From NCBI RefSeq assembly GCF_016406305.1, contig NZ_CP066369.1, positions 1,692,501 to 1,756,500 of the forward strand: a DNA stretch of 64,000 nt, written 5' to 3'. The position numbers and the translations under genes were made by a program. Within the stretch, counting starts at the first letter, position 1, and the number at the start of each line of letters is the position of its first letter. Below the pieces are notes generated by a model, which searched no databases, was not told the DNA's origin, and saw only the letters and a program-made list of their open reading frames with translations. Positions 33,982 through 42,863 of this stretch are shown here, one piece after another. This DNA is from Shewanella putrefaciens (GTDB taxonomy: Bacteria > Pseudomonadota > Gammaproteobacteria > Enterobacterales > Shewanellaceae).

Positions 33982-35228
33982 TGATGCGTAATGCTAATAA
34001 AATCGCAGCTTTATTATTGCTTTCTCTTTGTGGTGGTTTTTCTATTTCGTCTGCAGTAGCAGCTGAAAAATGTGAAATTGATAAACGCCAATCTAAAGCA
34101 GTAGGTGAGGGCGCCGCGAAGAAAGTTCAGAAGTCTTTCGAAGCTTATACTAATGGCCAACTCGATGAAGCCATTGCTATTTTGCTTGAAGCAAACGCTA
34201 AGAACGATTTTGATAAAGCCTATGTAGCGCGTATGCTAGGTAACTTTTATGCCGAAAAAGGCAAAATGGATACCGCGATCAAATACCTAAAACAAGCCGT
34301 TGAGGCGGATATTTTAGGTGGAACGGATCATGCTGCGACTATGCGTCTTTATGCTGATTTGCTGTTACAAGAGAAGAAGTTTAAGGAAGCGATTCCTTAT
34401 TACTACAAGTGGATGGACTTCACTTGTAAGGCGGATTCTCAGATGTATCGCCGTATCGGTATTGCACACTCAGAACTGAAGCAGTGGGATAAAGTAATTG
34501 AAGTGGCCGATAAGGGTCTTTCTCTTGCTGAATCGCCTGACAAAGGTCTGTATCAGATGAAGCTAACGTCTTACTTCAACCAAAAGAAGTATAAACAAGC
34601 CGTTGGTGTGTTAGAAATCATGGTGCCTTTATTCCCGGATGACGGCAGATTATGGGTTCAGCTAGCACAGTTTTATCTGATGGTAGAAGACTATGATAAG
34701 TCTCTTGCAACCTACGATTTAGCTTACAGAAATGGTTTCCTTGATAGTGCGGGTAACATTACTCGTTTAGCACAGCTGATGGCGCAGAAAGGTGCACCAT
34801 ATAAAGCCGCTAAAATCTATCAGAAACACATGAAGTCAGGTTTAATCGCTGAAGACGCAAAAACGCTTGAAATTTTAGCGGGTTTCTACCAAAACGCGAA
34901 AGAGTTTAAAGAAGCTGCTGAATTTTATGGTAAAGCCGCCGCGATCAGCAATGATGGCAAGCTTTATCTGAAACAAGGACGTTTATTGAGCTTAGATGAA
35001 AAATACGCAGCAGCGATCCCAGTGCTTGAAAAGGCCATTTCGCTCGGTATTGAACATCCAGGCGAGGCAAACTTTGAATTGGCTTTAGCCCATTTGAGTT
35101 TGAAACAGTACAAGTCTGCTTATAACCGTGCAGTATTAGCTGCCAAAGATAAGAAGACTGAGAAGAGTGCAAACAGCTATATCTCTTATATTAAAGAGAA
35201 AGCTCGTATGCATAACGTCACACTGTAA
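33981..35228 (+). CDS. Exported tetratricopeptide-repeat protein of the TonB2 operon
   Basis: 415 residues with a signal peptide (AALLLLSLCGGFSISSAVAA). The rest is tetratricopeptide helices, with repeats visible as AYVARMLGNFYAEKGKMDTAIKYLKQA, GLYQMKLTSYFNQKKYKQAVGVLE and LWVQLAQFYLMVEDYDKSLATY. Periplasmic TPR proteins are regular last members of TtpC-type TonB2 operons and probably hold the complex or bind receptor. Translationally coupled to tonB2; terminator after it. Confidence 0.9.
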   Translation: MMRNANKIAALLLLSLCGGFSISSAVAAEKCEIDKRQSKAVGEGAAKKVQKSFEAYTNGQLDEAIAILLEANAKNDFDKAYVARMLGNFYAEKGKMDTAIKYLKQAVEADILGGTDHAATMRLYADLLLQEKKFKEAIPYYYKWMDFTCKADSQMYRRIGIAHSELKQWDKVIEVADKGLSLAESPDKGLYQMKLTSYFNQKKYKQAVGVLEIMVPLFPDDGRLWVQLAQFYLMVEDYDKSLATYDLAYRNGFLDSAGNITRLAQLMAQKGAPYKAAKIYQKHMKSGLIAEDAKTLEILAGFYQNAKEFKEAAEFYGKAAAISNDGKLYLKQGRLLSLDEKYAAAIPVLEKAISLGIEHPGEANFELALAHLSLKQYKSAYNRAVLAAKDKKTEKSANSYISYIKEKARMHNVTL

Positions 35229-35254
35229 TCCTTAGTCTGTATTAACAGCGTACT

Positions 35255-35280
35255 AAAAGCCCCTAGATAGGGGCTTTTTT
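35255..35280. terminator. Terminator of the TonB2 operon, overlapping the converging gene's end
   Basis: AAAAGCCCCTA-GA-TAGGGGCTTTTTT. A-run and T-run on either side make it usable in both directions; the stop codon of the minus-strand GGDEF-like gene lies at its edge. Confidence 0.9.
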
Positions 35281-35788
35281 ATTGAAGCCTTATCAATACT
35301 TGGGATTGCTGCAGATTTTTCTCTAGCTCCAGGGATAACTTAGATACGTTGGTAAATAGGGTTTCAATTTTCTGCTCTTGTGTCGGTAAACAAATACAAG
35401 CGGCGAGTTTATAGTCAATTTTTAGCTTGTGGTTTTTACCAAAATCCTCATTAAACGCTTGTATATGCTGCTCAATTCTTTCCAGTACCACCTCAGTGCC
35501 TTCTTCATCAATGTTAAATAAACCTAAGGCAAAATGGTTATGATCTAGCCTTGCAATCATATCCGTTGCCCGCAGCAGGGCTTCTTGTACTTGTTTAGTG
35601 AAGAATTCGAGTAAATGGGGTTGTTTGACTGTTTCATGAATGTGGGGGCACAGATACAATAGTGCCAAGCTTTGGTGTTCCCTCATATGCCGATGCCATT
35701 CTCGGTTAAATACTTCCATGAAATAGGTTTGATTGTAGACCCCGGTTTCTGGATCCCTAAATCCCGAGTTGCGAAATGAGTAGATCAT
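35279..35788 (-). CDS. Degenerate GGDEF-domain protein
   Basis: 169 residues with no membrane or sensor part, consisting of a single GGDEF-fold domain. The opening FRDPETGVYNQTYFMEVFNREW matches the D-x-LTG-x-xNR start of GGDEF domains. The active-site turn reads ARLDHNHFALGL where the family has R-x-GGDEFA, so the catalytic and GTP-binding residues are lost and it should not make c-di-GMP. It may bind a nucleotide or act as a partner of a real cyclase. Single gene, converging with the TonB2 operon and divergent from the DUF885 gene. Confidence 0.75.
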   Translation of the reverse strand: MIYSFRNSGFRDPETGVYNQTYFMEVFNREWHRHMREHQSLALLYLCPHIHETVKQPHLLEFFTKQVQEALLRATDMIARLDHNHFALGLFNIDEEGTEVVLERIEQHIQAFNEDFGKNHKLKIDYKLAACICLPTQEQKIETLFTNVSKLSLELEKNLQQSQVLIRLQ

Positions 35789-35868
35789 AGATTAACTCCG
35801 TTAGCAGACTTTTTACTAAGTATAGGAACTGTTCCGCTATCACGGATCTAAAAGGAGAAATATAAAAA

Positions 35869-37698
35869 ATGAAATTGAATTTATTGGCGGGAACGATAGC
35901 GTTACTTTTTGCTTTGCAAGGTTGCTCTAAGCCAGAGGTGACCTTAGCTGAACAAACTAGCTCACCTAATACCACAATCCAACAGGGTGATGAGCAGACC
36001 GCTGAGCAGCGCTATGTCGCCCTCGTCGATGCCTATTTTAAAGATTATCTAAGACTCGAGCCTATTTACGCGACGTTTGTAGGTGTGAACGATTATAACG
36101 CTGAGTTTGGTGGCGATTTGACCGAAGAATATCTTAAGGCGCGTCATGAGCTAAATACTCGCTACTTAGCACAAGCAAAGGCAATTGATGCTGCGCAATT
36201 GCCCGCTGATTTACAATTAAGCTATGCACTGTTTGTTTACGATCGTGATATGGCACTTGTGGATGAAACTTTCCCGTCACGCTTTATGCCGATTAGCCAG
36301 TTCTACAGCACTGTGATTACTATGGTGCAACTCGGCAGCGGTGAAAGTGCGCAACCTTTTAATACAGTTCAAGATTACCGTAATTGGGAACAGAGAGTCG
36401 AGGGGTTCATCAAATGGATCCAATTGGCACAAAATCGCATGAACGAAGGGATTGAGAGCAAAGTGGTGTTACCAAGAGTACTAGTGGAGCGTATTATTCC
36501 ACAGCTCGACACTATGCTAACAACGGATGCAACTCAAAGTATTTTCTACTCGCCAATATTGCACTTTCCTGAAAGCTTTTCCGAGCAGGATAAATCCACA
36601 TTAAGTGCGTCCTATCAAGCGATGATTAGCGAGCGTCTTGTGCCTGCGTTGACTGGGCTTAGGGATTATTTCAAACAAACCTATTTACCTAAGGCCCGCG
36701 CGACCGATGGTTGGTCTGGTTTACCCAATGGCAAAGCTTGGTATCAACACCTCGCAAATTCACATACTACGACTGCGATGCCAGTGGATGAAATCCATCA
36801 AATTGGTTTAAGCGAAGTAGCACGGATCCTTTCTGAAATGGATAAAGTGCGTGAGCAAGTGGGTTTCAAGGGCGATTTAAAAGCGTTTTTTGCCTCTTTA
36901 TCTTCTGAGCCACAGTATTTTTATACTGATCGCCAAGGTTTAATCGATGGTTATATGGTGCTTAAAGATAAAATTAACCAAGTATTGCCGCAGTATTTTA
37001 ATGTTATGCCTAAGGCCGATTATGTGGTTAAACCCGTCGAAAGCTTCAGGGAGCAATCGGCGGCTGGCGCATCCTATGAATCACCCGCGGTCGATGGGAG
37101 TCGTCCTGGGGTGTTTTATATCAATACCTATAATTTGAAAGCACAGCCTAAATGGGGCATGACGACACTGTCTTTGCACGAGGCCGCACCTGGGCATCAT
37201 TTTCAAATTGCGATTAAGCAAGAGCTAACCGGTGTGCCTGAGTTCCAGCGTTTCAGTGGTTATACCGCCTTTGAAGAAGGTTGGGCGCTATATGCGGAAT
37301 ACCTTGGTATCGAGATGGGCTTATTTAGCGATCCTTATCAATATTTTGGTAAGCTCTCCGATGAAATGCTGCGGGCAATGCGTTTGGTTGTGGATACAGG
37401 GCTGCACGCAAAAGGGTGGAGCCGTGAGCAGGCGATTCAATATATGAAGGACAACTCGCCCATGGCCGAATCTGATATTGTGGCCGAAGTTGAACGTTAT
37501 ATGGCGATCCCTGGTCAAGCGCTTTCCTATAAAGTAGGTCAGTTGAAAATTCTGGCACTGCGTGCCCGTGCCGAAAAGGCTTTGGGCGATAAGTTTGATT
37601 TAAAGGCCTTTCACGATCAAATCTTAACCTCTGGCTCATTACCTATGGCGGTTATGGAGCAGAAAATTGACCGCTGGATAGCGTTGAACCAAGCGTAA
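35869..37698 (+). CDS. DUF885 family lipoprotein, probable metallopeptidase-like enzyme
   Basis: 609 residues. The signal peptide ends in a lipobox (LQGCS, Cys19), so it is a probable lipoprotein. The DUF885 domain contains PGVFYINTYNLKAQPKWGMTTLSLHEAAPGHHFQIA; the HEAAPGHH block (His437 onward) resembles a metal site of M3/M32-like peptidases, and FEEGWALYAE supplies a further Glu. The family is often annotated as a peptidase, but little is proven. Monocistronic, with AAAGGAGAAA as ribosome binding site. Confidence 0.85.
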   Translation: MKLNLLAGTIALLFALQGCSKPEVTLAEQTSSPNTTIQQGDEQTAEQRYVALVDAYFKDYLRLEPIYATFVGVNDYNAEFGGDLTEEYLKARHELNTRYLAQAKAIDAAQLPADLQLSYALFVYDRDMALVDETFPSRFMPISQFYSTVITMVQLGSGESAQPFNTVQDYRNWEQRVEGFIKWIQLAQNRMNEGIESKVVLPRVLVERIIPQLDTMLTTDATQSIFYSPILHFPESFSEQDKSTLSASYQAMISERLVPALTGLRDYFKQTYLPKARATDGWSGLPNGKAWYQHLANSHTTTAMPVDEIHQIGLSEVARILSEMDKVREQVGFKGDLKAFFASLSSEPQYFYTDRQGLIDGYMVLKDKINQVLPQYFNVMPKADYVVKPVESFREQSAAGASYESPAVDGSRPGVFYINTYNLKAQPKWGMTTLSLHEAAPGHHFQIAIKQELTGVPEFQRFSGYTAFEEGWALYAEYLGIEMGLFSDPYQYFGKLSDEMLRAMRLVVDTGLHAKGWSREQAIQYMKDNSPMAESDIVAEVERYMAIPGQALSYKVGQLKILALRARAEKALGDKFDLKAFHDQILTSGSLPMAVMEQKIDRWIALNQA

Positions 37699-37872
37699 GC
37701 TGTTCACACAACAGTTATTTAGATTAAAAGTGAGTGACGGTATTTTTAGTTCTTTTTAATTAAACAGAATGTTTTTATACTGGGCATTCTCACCCCGTTT
37801 GGAACAGTTAACTGAATGGGAACTACATGATATTTGGGGCAAATGTCTCATGATCTTCAACGGAGTTTTATT

Positions 37873-38151
37873 ATGGTCCAGGCAACAGCAAGACATTTGT
37901 TAGTCAGCAGCGAAGAACAGTGCCAAGCGCTCAAACAACAAATTATAGACGGTGCAGATTTTGCGCACCTTGCCCGTGCACATTCTTCTTGTCCATCGGG
38001 GGCTCAAGGTGGTGAACTGGGCTCATTTGGCCCAGGTATGATGGTGCGTGAGTTTGATGAAGTGGTCTTCAGTGCGCCATTGAACCAAGTCCAAGGTCCA
38101 GTGAAAACCCAATTTGGCTATCATTTGCTTGAAGTGACCAGTCGCGGTTAA
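37873..38151 (+). CDS. ppiC: Parvulin-type peptidyl-prolyl cis-trans isomerase (PpiC)
   Basis: A 92-residue single parvulin domain without signal peptide, so cytoplasmic: ATARHLLVSSEEQC, SCPSGAQGGELGSFGPGMMVREFDEVVF, VQGPVKTQFGYHLLEV. Size and sequence match PpiC. The ATG at 37873 lies right after AACGGAG; an upstream in-frame start at 37834 is unlikely since the parvulin begins immediately. Terminator follows. Confidence 0.92.
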   Translation: MVQATARHLLVSSEEQCQALKQQIIDGADFAHLARAHSSCPSGAQGGELGSFGPGMMVREFDEVVFSAPLNQVQGPVKTQFGYHLLEVTSRG

Positions 38152-38167
38152 TTGTTGAGCAGTAGAT

Positions 38168-38193
38168 AAAACGGCAGCTTATGCTGCCGTTTT
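38168..38193 (+). terminator. Terminator of ppiC
   Basis: AAACGGCAGC-ttat-GCTGCCGTTTT with a T-rich 3' end. Confidence 0.85.
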
Positions 38194-38222
38194 CTTTTAT
38201 AAGCCCTTATCACGGAGTCGCT

Positions 38223-38759
38223 ATGTTAGAACTCTATACAGATAGACTAAAACTCAGAAGCTTACACGAGAGTGATTGGGAGCATTTTTATATGCTGCAT
38301 CGCGATCCACAAATTAATCAATATGTCCGTATTCCCGAGTCAGAAGAGGTGATCCGCGCTAAGTTTCAACAGCGTTCAGATACTTGGTTTTATGGCTCAG
38401 GTGAATGGCTCACCTTAGCCATTGAGACGCTCGATACTGGCATGTTTGTTGGGCTGACGGGGCTCTATTGCCAGAGTATGGAGGACCAACGCGCAGAAGT
38501 GGGCTATTTGCTTGCGAAAGAAGCCCATGGGAAAGGGTATGCGACTGAAAGCCTGCAAGCCGTGATTGACTGGGCCTGCTTGAGTTTTGATGTGCATAAA
38601 TTTGTTGCCCATTGTGCCCAAGATAACCATGCCTCGGCACGTGTACTTGAGAAATGTGGTTTTAGGCTTGAAGGGGTACTCAGGCAGGAATTTAAGATAG
38701 GCGAACAATGGTTTGACGATTGCGCCTATGGGTTACTGAGCGCCGAAAGGCAAAGATAA
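38223..38759 (+). CDS. GNAT family N-acetyltransferase (RimJ/RimL-like)
   Basis: 178 residues from the ATG at 38223, with ACGGAG upstream; an in-frame upstream start would fall in the ppiC terminator. RimJ/RimL-type pattern: LYTDRLKLRSLHESDWEHFY at the start, VGYLLAKEAHGKGYATESLQAVIDWA (acetyl-CoA loop), and HASARVLEKCGFRLEGVLRQEFKIGEQWFDDCAYGLL at the end. It transfers acetyl to an amine; target unknown (protein N-terminus or small molecule). Confidence 0.88.
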   Translation: MLELYTDRLKLRSLHESDWEHFYMLHRDPQINQYVRIPESEEVIRAKFQQRSDTWFYGSGEWLTLAIETLDTGMFVGLTGLYCQSMEDQRAEVGYLLAKEAHGKGYATESLQAVIDWACLSFDVHKFVAHCAQDNHASARVLEKCGFRLEGVLRQEFKIGEQWFDDCAYGLLSAERQR

Positions 38760-38788
38760 TTGAAATTTCTGCATCACAGAGGACATGC

Positions 38789-38797
38789 TGCTATAAT
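38789..38797 (+). promoter_or_regulatory. Extended -10 promoter upstream of ybcJ
   Basis: TGCTATAAT combines a perfect TATAAT with the TGn extension; no good -35 is needed or seen. It lies 31 bases before the GTG start of the S4-domain gene. Confidence 0.6.
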
Positions 38798-38828
38798 GCC
38801 GCAGGTTTATTTTTAGAGGCGTGTTTAA

Positions 38829-39059
38829 GTGGCGCAAATTAATCAGTTAGCTTTGCATTCCGGTGATGATTTCATTGAATTGTACAAAGTATTAAAAGTG
38901 CAGGGCATGACAAATGCTGGCGGTGAAGCCAAGCATTTTATCGACCAAGGCCTAGTCACTGTCAATGGCGAAGTGGAAACGCGTAAACGTAAAAAGATCG
39001 TAGCGGGCGATATCGTCAGTTTTAACGGTGAATCAGTTCAAATCATTGCGGCTGAATAA
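38829..39059 (+). CDS. ybcJ: YbcJ-like S4-domain RNA-binding protein
   Basis: 76 residues starting at GTG, with AGAGG about nine bases upstream. It is a compact S4 domain: FIELYKVLKVQGMTNAGGEAKHFIDQGLVTVNGEVETRKRKKIVAGDIVSF, which is the YbcJ pattern with the basic RKRKK loop for RNA contact. Probably bound to ribosomal RNA or acting in assembly; role not settled. Nine bases separate its stop from the rraB-like region, so the two are likely co-transcribed. Confidence 0.88.
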   Translation: MAQINQLALHSGDDFIELYKVLKVQGMTNAGGEAKHFIDQGLVTVNGEVETRKRKKIVAGDIVSFNGESVQIIAAE

Positions 39060-39080
39060 GCCTATCCAGTGGAGAAAGAT

Positions 39081-39470
39081 ATGCAATTTCCTGATGATGA
39101 TAATGGCAAAATGCTGGCCGCAATGGCTGACGCAGGCATCGATTTAACCAAAGCTTTAGATGTTGATTTCTTTTTAGTTTTTGATGATCAACGTGATGCT
39201 GAGTCTGCATTAGAAGAATTAGCTAATTCTGATTTAGACGGTGAACTTGAGCTCAATCTGAACGATGAGCTGGGTAAGTGGGAAATTATTGCCTGCATCA
39301 ATATGGTGCCTGACTACGATGATTTAGTTGAGCAAGAGACTATGCTCAACGAATTCGCCGCAGAGTTTGGCGGCATGACCGATGGCTGGGGTGTCATGCA
39401 ACACCAAGATGGCGACGATGAATTTATGGACGATGATGACCATGTCCACGATGAGCATTGTCAGCACTGA
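39081..39470 (+). CDS. rraB: RraB family protein (regulator of ribonuclease E activity B)
   Basis: 129 residues from the ATG at 39081, with GGAGAAAG upstream; a GTG at 39069 is less likely. A ferredoxin-like RraB domain (DUF1260) with DVDFFLVFDDQRDAESALEELAN and EQETMLNEFAAEFGGMTDGWGVM. The very acidic tail with His and Asp (DDEFMDDDDHVHDEHCQH) resembles E. coli RraB. It would bind RNase E and tune RNA decay. It is shorter at the N-terminus than E. coli RraB, so orthology is probable, not sure. Confidence 0.82.
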   Translation: MQFPDDDNGKMLAAMADAGIDLTKALDVDFFLVFDDQRDAESALEELANSDLDGELELNLNDELGKWEIIACINMVPDYDDLVEQETMLNEFAAEFGGMTDGWGVMQHQDGDDEFMDDDDHVHDEHCQH

Positions 39471-39494
39471 TCCAATAGGGTCACCCTTAAATAC

Positions 39495-39521
39495 TAAAAA
39501 ACCACCGCAAGGTGGTTTTTT
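39495..39521 (+). terminator. Terminator of ybcJ-rraB
   Basis: AAAAAACCACC-gcaa-GGTGGTTTTTT hairpin and T-run. Confidence 0.9.
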
Positions 39522-39639
39522 AATATCTAATCACTTCCTTATGCCGTGGTTGTTGGATTTAGAGTGTGGATATGAGTCGTTCAATTTTTGAATACACTTT
39601 TATTGCAGCAGTTCGCCCAATAAATTAATCGCAAATAGA

Positions 39640-40527
39640 TCAATGACGATAGGGCGCAAAGATCTCCAGCAACCAGTCGATAAAGGCTTGTACTTTCAGT
39701 GGCATACTCGGGGATTTTGGGGTGAGTAAATAGTAGGCATACGGGCTGATAAAGTTAGCATCAAAGGGGATCACTAAACTGCCGTTTGCGAGTTGATCTT
39801 CAATAAAAAATCGTGGGATGAGTGCCGCGCCCATCCCACTGGCCGCGGCTTGACTCAACATATAAAAATGTTCAACCCCAAAGGTTTGTTCCTGGGTGAG
39901 CTTAAGTCCGACTTTTTCTGCCCAATATTCCCATAGCTCAGGTCTGGTGGTGTGCTTAAGGAGAGTGATGCTATTAATATCCTCAATACACTGAAGCTTA
40001 GGTGCTAGCGAGGGAGCACACACAAGGCATAAATCCTCATCCATCAGTTTGATATAGTTGACCCCTTTGGGTATGACAGTGCTGCTACGAATGGCGATAT
40101 CGTAACGGCCTTGGCTAAAATCCACGGCAAAATCCCCAATGGAGAGATCCACATATAAGTGTGGATGGCGGGATTTAAACTGCTCCATTCTTGGGATTAA
40201 CCAGTTGATGGTTAAACTGGGCAATACGTTTATCGCTAAGCTTTGTGGCACCGCACTTTGGCGGCGTAAATCCCCTGTGGCACTGGAGAGGGTTTGCAGC
40301 GCAGCCTGTACATGGGGTAAATAGCGTTTGGCTTCATCGGTTAGTCCAACTCTTTTGTGTAAGCGTACAAAGAGCGCAAAGCCAAGATAATCCTCTAATA
40401 TTTTGATCTGTTTGCTGATCGCGCCATGGGTGACATGCAACTCCTTGCTGGCGAGTGTCATACTTTGCAATCTCGCGGCAGCCTCGAAGGCGCGAAGGGC
40501 ATTGAGTGGTGGCAAATCGGGAAACAT
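39640..40527 (-). CDS. LysR family transcriptional regulator (GcvA-like)
   Basis: 295 residues from the ATG at 40527; the longer frame would start at TTG. The N-terminal winged helix-turn-helix (LPPLNALRAFEAAARLQSMTLASKELHVTHGAISKQIKILEDYLG) is of the GcvA/AmpR subgroup. The C-terminal effector domain ends GSLVIPFDANFISPYAYYLLTPKSP. It is divergent from a TauE/SafE permease gene with about 150 bases between, the usual layout for a LysR protein and its target. Effector unknown, perhaps the permease substrate. Confidence 0.88.
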   Translation of the reverse strand: MFPDLPPLNALRAFEAAARLQSMTLASKELHVTHGAISKQIKILEDYLGFALFVRLHKRVGLTDEAKRYLPHVQAALQTLSSATGDLRRQSAVPQSLAINVLPSLTINWLIPRMEQFKSRHPHLYVDLSIGDFAVDFSQGRYDIAIRSSTVIPKGVNYIKLMDEDLCLVCAPSLAPKLQCIEDINSITLLKHTTRPELWEYWAEKVGLKLTQEQTFGVEHFYMLSQAAASGMGAALIPRFFIEDQLANGSLVIPFDANFISPYAYYLLTPKSPSMPLKVQAFIDWLLEIFAPYRH

Positions 40528-40679
40528 AGCGATATCCAAGCTGCTGGTATAGGCCAAAAATAATGGTTTAGTGTGACTTTATCTCACGCTATGGCGACAA
40601 TAACTCCTTTGCGTTTATAAGGCAAACGCAGTCTAATGCACTGCAATGACACCCATTTACCTAAAAAGAATCATAAATC

Positions 40680-41453
40680 ATGCTCGAGTTTGAACTCACT
40701 CTACAAATTGCTGCGTTACTTTTTGCCGTTGCTATGGTGGCGGGATTTATCGACTCCATCGCCGGAGGTGGCGGTTTACTGACGATACCTGCCTTGATGT
40801 GGGCGGGTTTACCGCCAGCGGTTGCCTTAGGTACAAATAAACTCCAAGCCTGTGGCGGCAGTTTTTTTGCGAGCCTGTATTTTGTGCGTAAAGGACTCGT
40901 TGATCTTAAATCTGTGAAATTGTCGCTCTTTTGCGCGTTTATCGGCGCGGCATTGGGCACTATTCTAGTTCAGCTGGTTGATACTAAAGTGCTGGAGTTG
41001 ATCTTGCCCTTTTTGATTTTAGCCATTGGTTGTTATTTCTTATTTTCGAAAAAGATTTCTGAAGACGATAAGCATCAAGTGCTGACACCGACTGCGTTTG
41101 CGTTCACTGCGGCTTTAGGTGTGGGCCTGTACGATGGTTTTTTTGGCCCTGGCACGGGCAGCTTTTTTGCGCTGGCCTTTGTATCCCTTGCGGGCTTTGG
41201 TCTGGCAAAAGCCACAGCCCATGCCAAACTACTTAATTTCTCGACTAACATCGCTTCGCTGATCTTCTTTGCCTTGGGCGGTAAAGTGATTTGGTTATTG
41301 GGCTTAGTGATGTTGGCAGGGCAAGCAATTGGCGCAACCTTAGGCTCGCGTCTGGTTGTCACTAAAGGCACTAAGATCATTAAGCCGTTAGTTGTGACTA
41401 TGTCCCTTGCCATGAGTTTTAAATTGCTGGTGAATCAATATCAGCTGTTTTGA
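40680..41453 (+). CDS. TauE/SafE (TSUP) family permease, second copy
   Basis: 257 residues and about eight membrane segments, with the paired family motifs VAGFIDSIAGGGGLLTIPALMWAGLPPAVALGTNKLQ and VGLYDGFFGPGTGSFFALAFV. It is the same length as the TauE/SafE protein encoded at 18517-19290 and shares both motifs, so they are paralogues. Likely moves an organosulfur or organic anion; probably controlled by the divergent LysR gene. A long hairpin follows. Confidence 0.87.
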   Translation: MLEFELTLQIAALLFAVAMVAGFIDSIAGGGGLLTIPALMWAGLPPAVALGTNKLQACGGSFFASLYFVRKGLVDLKSVKLSLFCAFIGAALGTILVQLVDTKVLELILPFLILAIGCYFLFSKKISEDDKHQVLTPTAFAFTAALGVGLYDGFFGPGTGSFFALAFVSLAGFGLAKATAHAKLLNFSTNIASLIFFALGGKVIWLLGLVMLAGQAIGATLGSRLVVTKGTKIIKPLVVTMSLAMSFKLLVNQYQLF

Positions 41454-41470
41454 TCGATTGAGTCAATTTA

Positions 41471-41503
41471 GGGAATTTCCATCCTGCTTGGATGGAAATT
41501 CCC
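41471..41503 (+). terminator. Long hairpin after the second TauE/SafE gene
   Basis: GGGAATTTCCATCC and GGATGGAAATTCCC are 14-base perfect arms with a TGCTT loop. No T-run follows, so it may protect the 3' end or act with Rho rather than be a classic terminator. Confidence 0.65.
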
Positions 41504-41717
41504 CCGCGTGTTTCTAATTCATTCACTCCTTTTGCTTTGGCTATACACTGTTAGGTTTTTTGCATAGTATAACCTGTCATTTCTCGTGCACTTTTTGAGT
41601 TTGTTTTCATTGTTTTTCTTGTATTACTCAGTGCGTTACATTATCTGCGTTTGGCCAAATTACAGCCAATATGAATATCAGCCCTCGGTTTGGCTGCAAT
41701 AGGGTTTAAGAGCGATT

Positions 41718-42863
41718 ATGAAATTTATCCACACCTCAGATTGGCACATAGGCCGTCAGTTACACAATCAATCATTACTGGATGATCAGGCCTTTGTCCT
41801 CGACCAAATTGTGGCTTTGGCAACGGAACAGAGTGTCGATGCCGTGATTGTGGCGGGGGATATTTATGATAGATCGATTCCGCCAGCCAATGCGGTCGCG
41901 CTCTTAGATAATGTACTCAATCGGCTAGTGCAGGATCTTAAACTGCAAGTGATTATGATTGCCGGTAACCACGATGGTCACGAGCGCTTAGGATTTGCGG
42001 CCAAACAAATGGCGGCAGGTGGATTACATATTATTGGGCCGCTTAGCGCTGCGCTTTCGCCTATTAGGTTAGAAAGCCCAACGGGCGCCGCCTATTTTTA
42101 TCCGTTACCCTACGCTGAACCTGCCACAGTGCGGCAAGTTTTGGAGTGTGAGGCACCAAGCCATGAGGCCGCCATGGCACTATTGCTTGAGCAAGTGCGT
42201 CAGCACGATAGCCAAGGTTTGCCAAAAGTGGTGATAAGCCATTGCTTTTTGGATGGTGGCAGTGAGTCGGAATCTGAGCGACCACTGAGTATTGGCGGCG
42301 CCGACAAAATATCGCCAGCGCTATTCGCTGAGTTTGATTATGTTGCCCTTGGGCATTTGCACGGACCGCAATATAAGGGCGCCGAGCATGTGCGCTACTC
42401 AGGATCGATTTTGAAGTATTCCTTTAGCGAACAGCATCAACACAAGTCGGTGACTTTAGTTGAGCTTGGCGCACAAACGCCGATGGATATTCGTTTATTG
42501 CCGTTAACGTCGCTGCGTGATGTTCGTGTTTTAGAAGGGGAGTTAGCTAACCTCATTGAGCAAGGTAAAACCGATACAAAGCGTGATGATTATCTTATGG
42601 TTAGGCTCCTCGATAAACACGCAATTTTGGATGCAATGGGTAAACTCAGAGCCGTTTACCCCAATGTGCTGCATTTAGAGCGCACTGGGTTAATGGCGGG
42701 GCAACAGCAAGTCGCCTTGAGTCGTGACCATATCAAAAAAGGCGAGATGGACATGTTCTGTGACTTTTTTACTCAAGTGTCTGGCGAATCATTGACTCAG
42801 GCGCAGCAAGCTGTGATGGATGAGCTGCTGACTAAGCTACACAATGAGGAGCGCCAAGCATGA
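41718..42863 (+). CDS. sbcD: Exonuclease SbcCD subunit D (Mre11-like nuclease)
   Basis: 381 residues with the calcineurin-like phosphoesterase motifs in order: TSDWHIGRQL, VIVAGDIYDRSIPP, MIAGNHDGHERL, VVISHCFLDGG and ALGHLHGPQ. With SbcC it forms an ATP-dependent complex that cleaves DNA hairpins and blocked ends and removes long palindromes. Its last four bases overlap the sbcC start (ATGA), as in many sbcDC operons. Confidence 0.96.
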   Translation: MKFIHTSDWHIGRQLHNQSLLDDQAFVLDQIVALATEQSVDAVIVAGDIYDRSIPPANAVALLDNVLNRLVQDLKLQVIMIAGNHDGHERLGFAAKQMAAGGLHIIGPLSAALSPIRLESPTGAAYFYPLPYAEPATVRQVLECEAPSHEAAMALLLEQVRQHDSQGLPKVVISHCFLDGGSESESERPLSIGGADKISPALFAEFDYVALGHLHGPQYKGAEHVRYSGSILKYSFSEQHQHKSVTLVELGAQTPMDIRLLPLTSLRDVRVLEGELANLIEQGKTDTKRDDYLMVRLLDKHAILDAMGKLRAVYPNVLHLERTGLMAGQQQVALSRDHIKKGEMDMFCDFFTQVSGESLTQAQQAVMDELLTKLHNEERQA

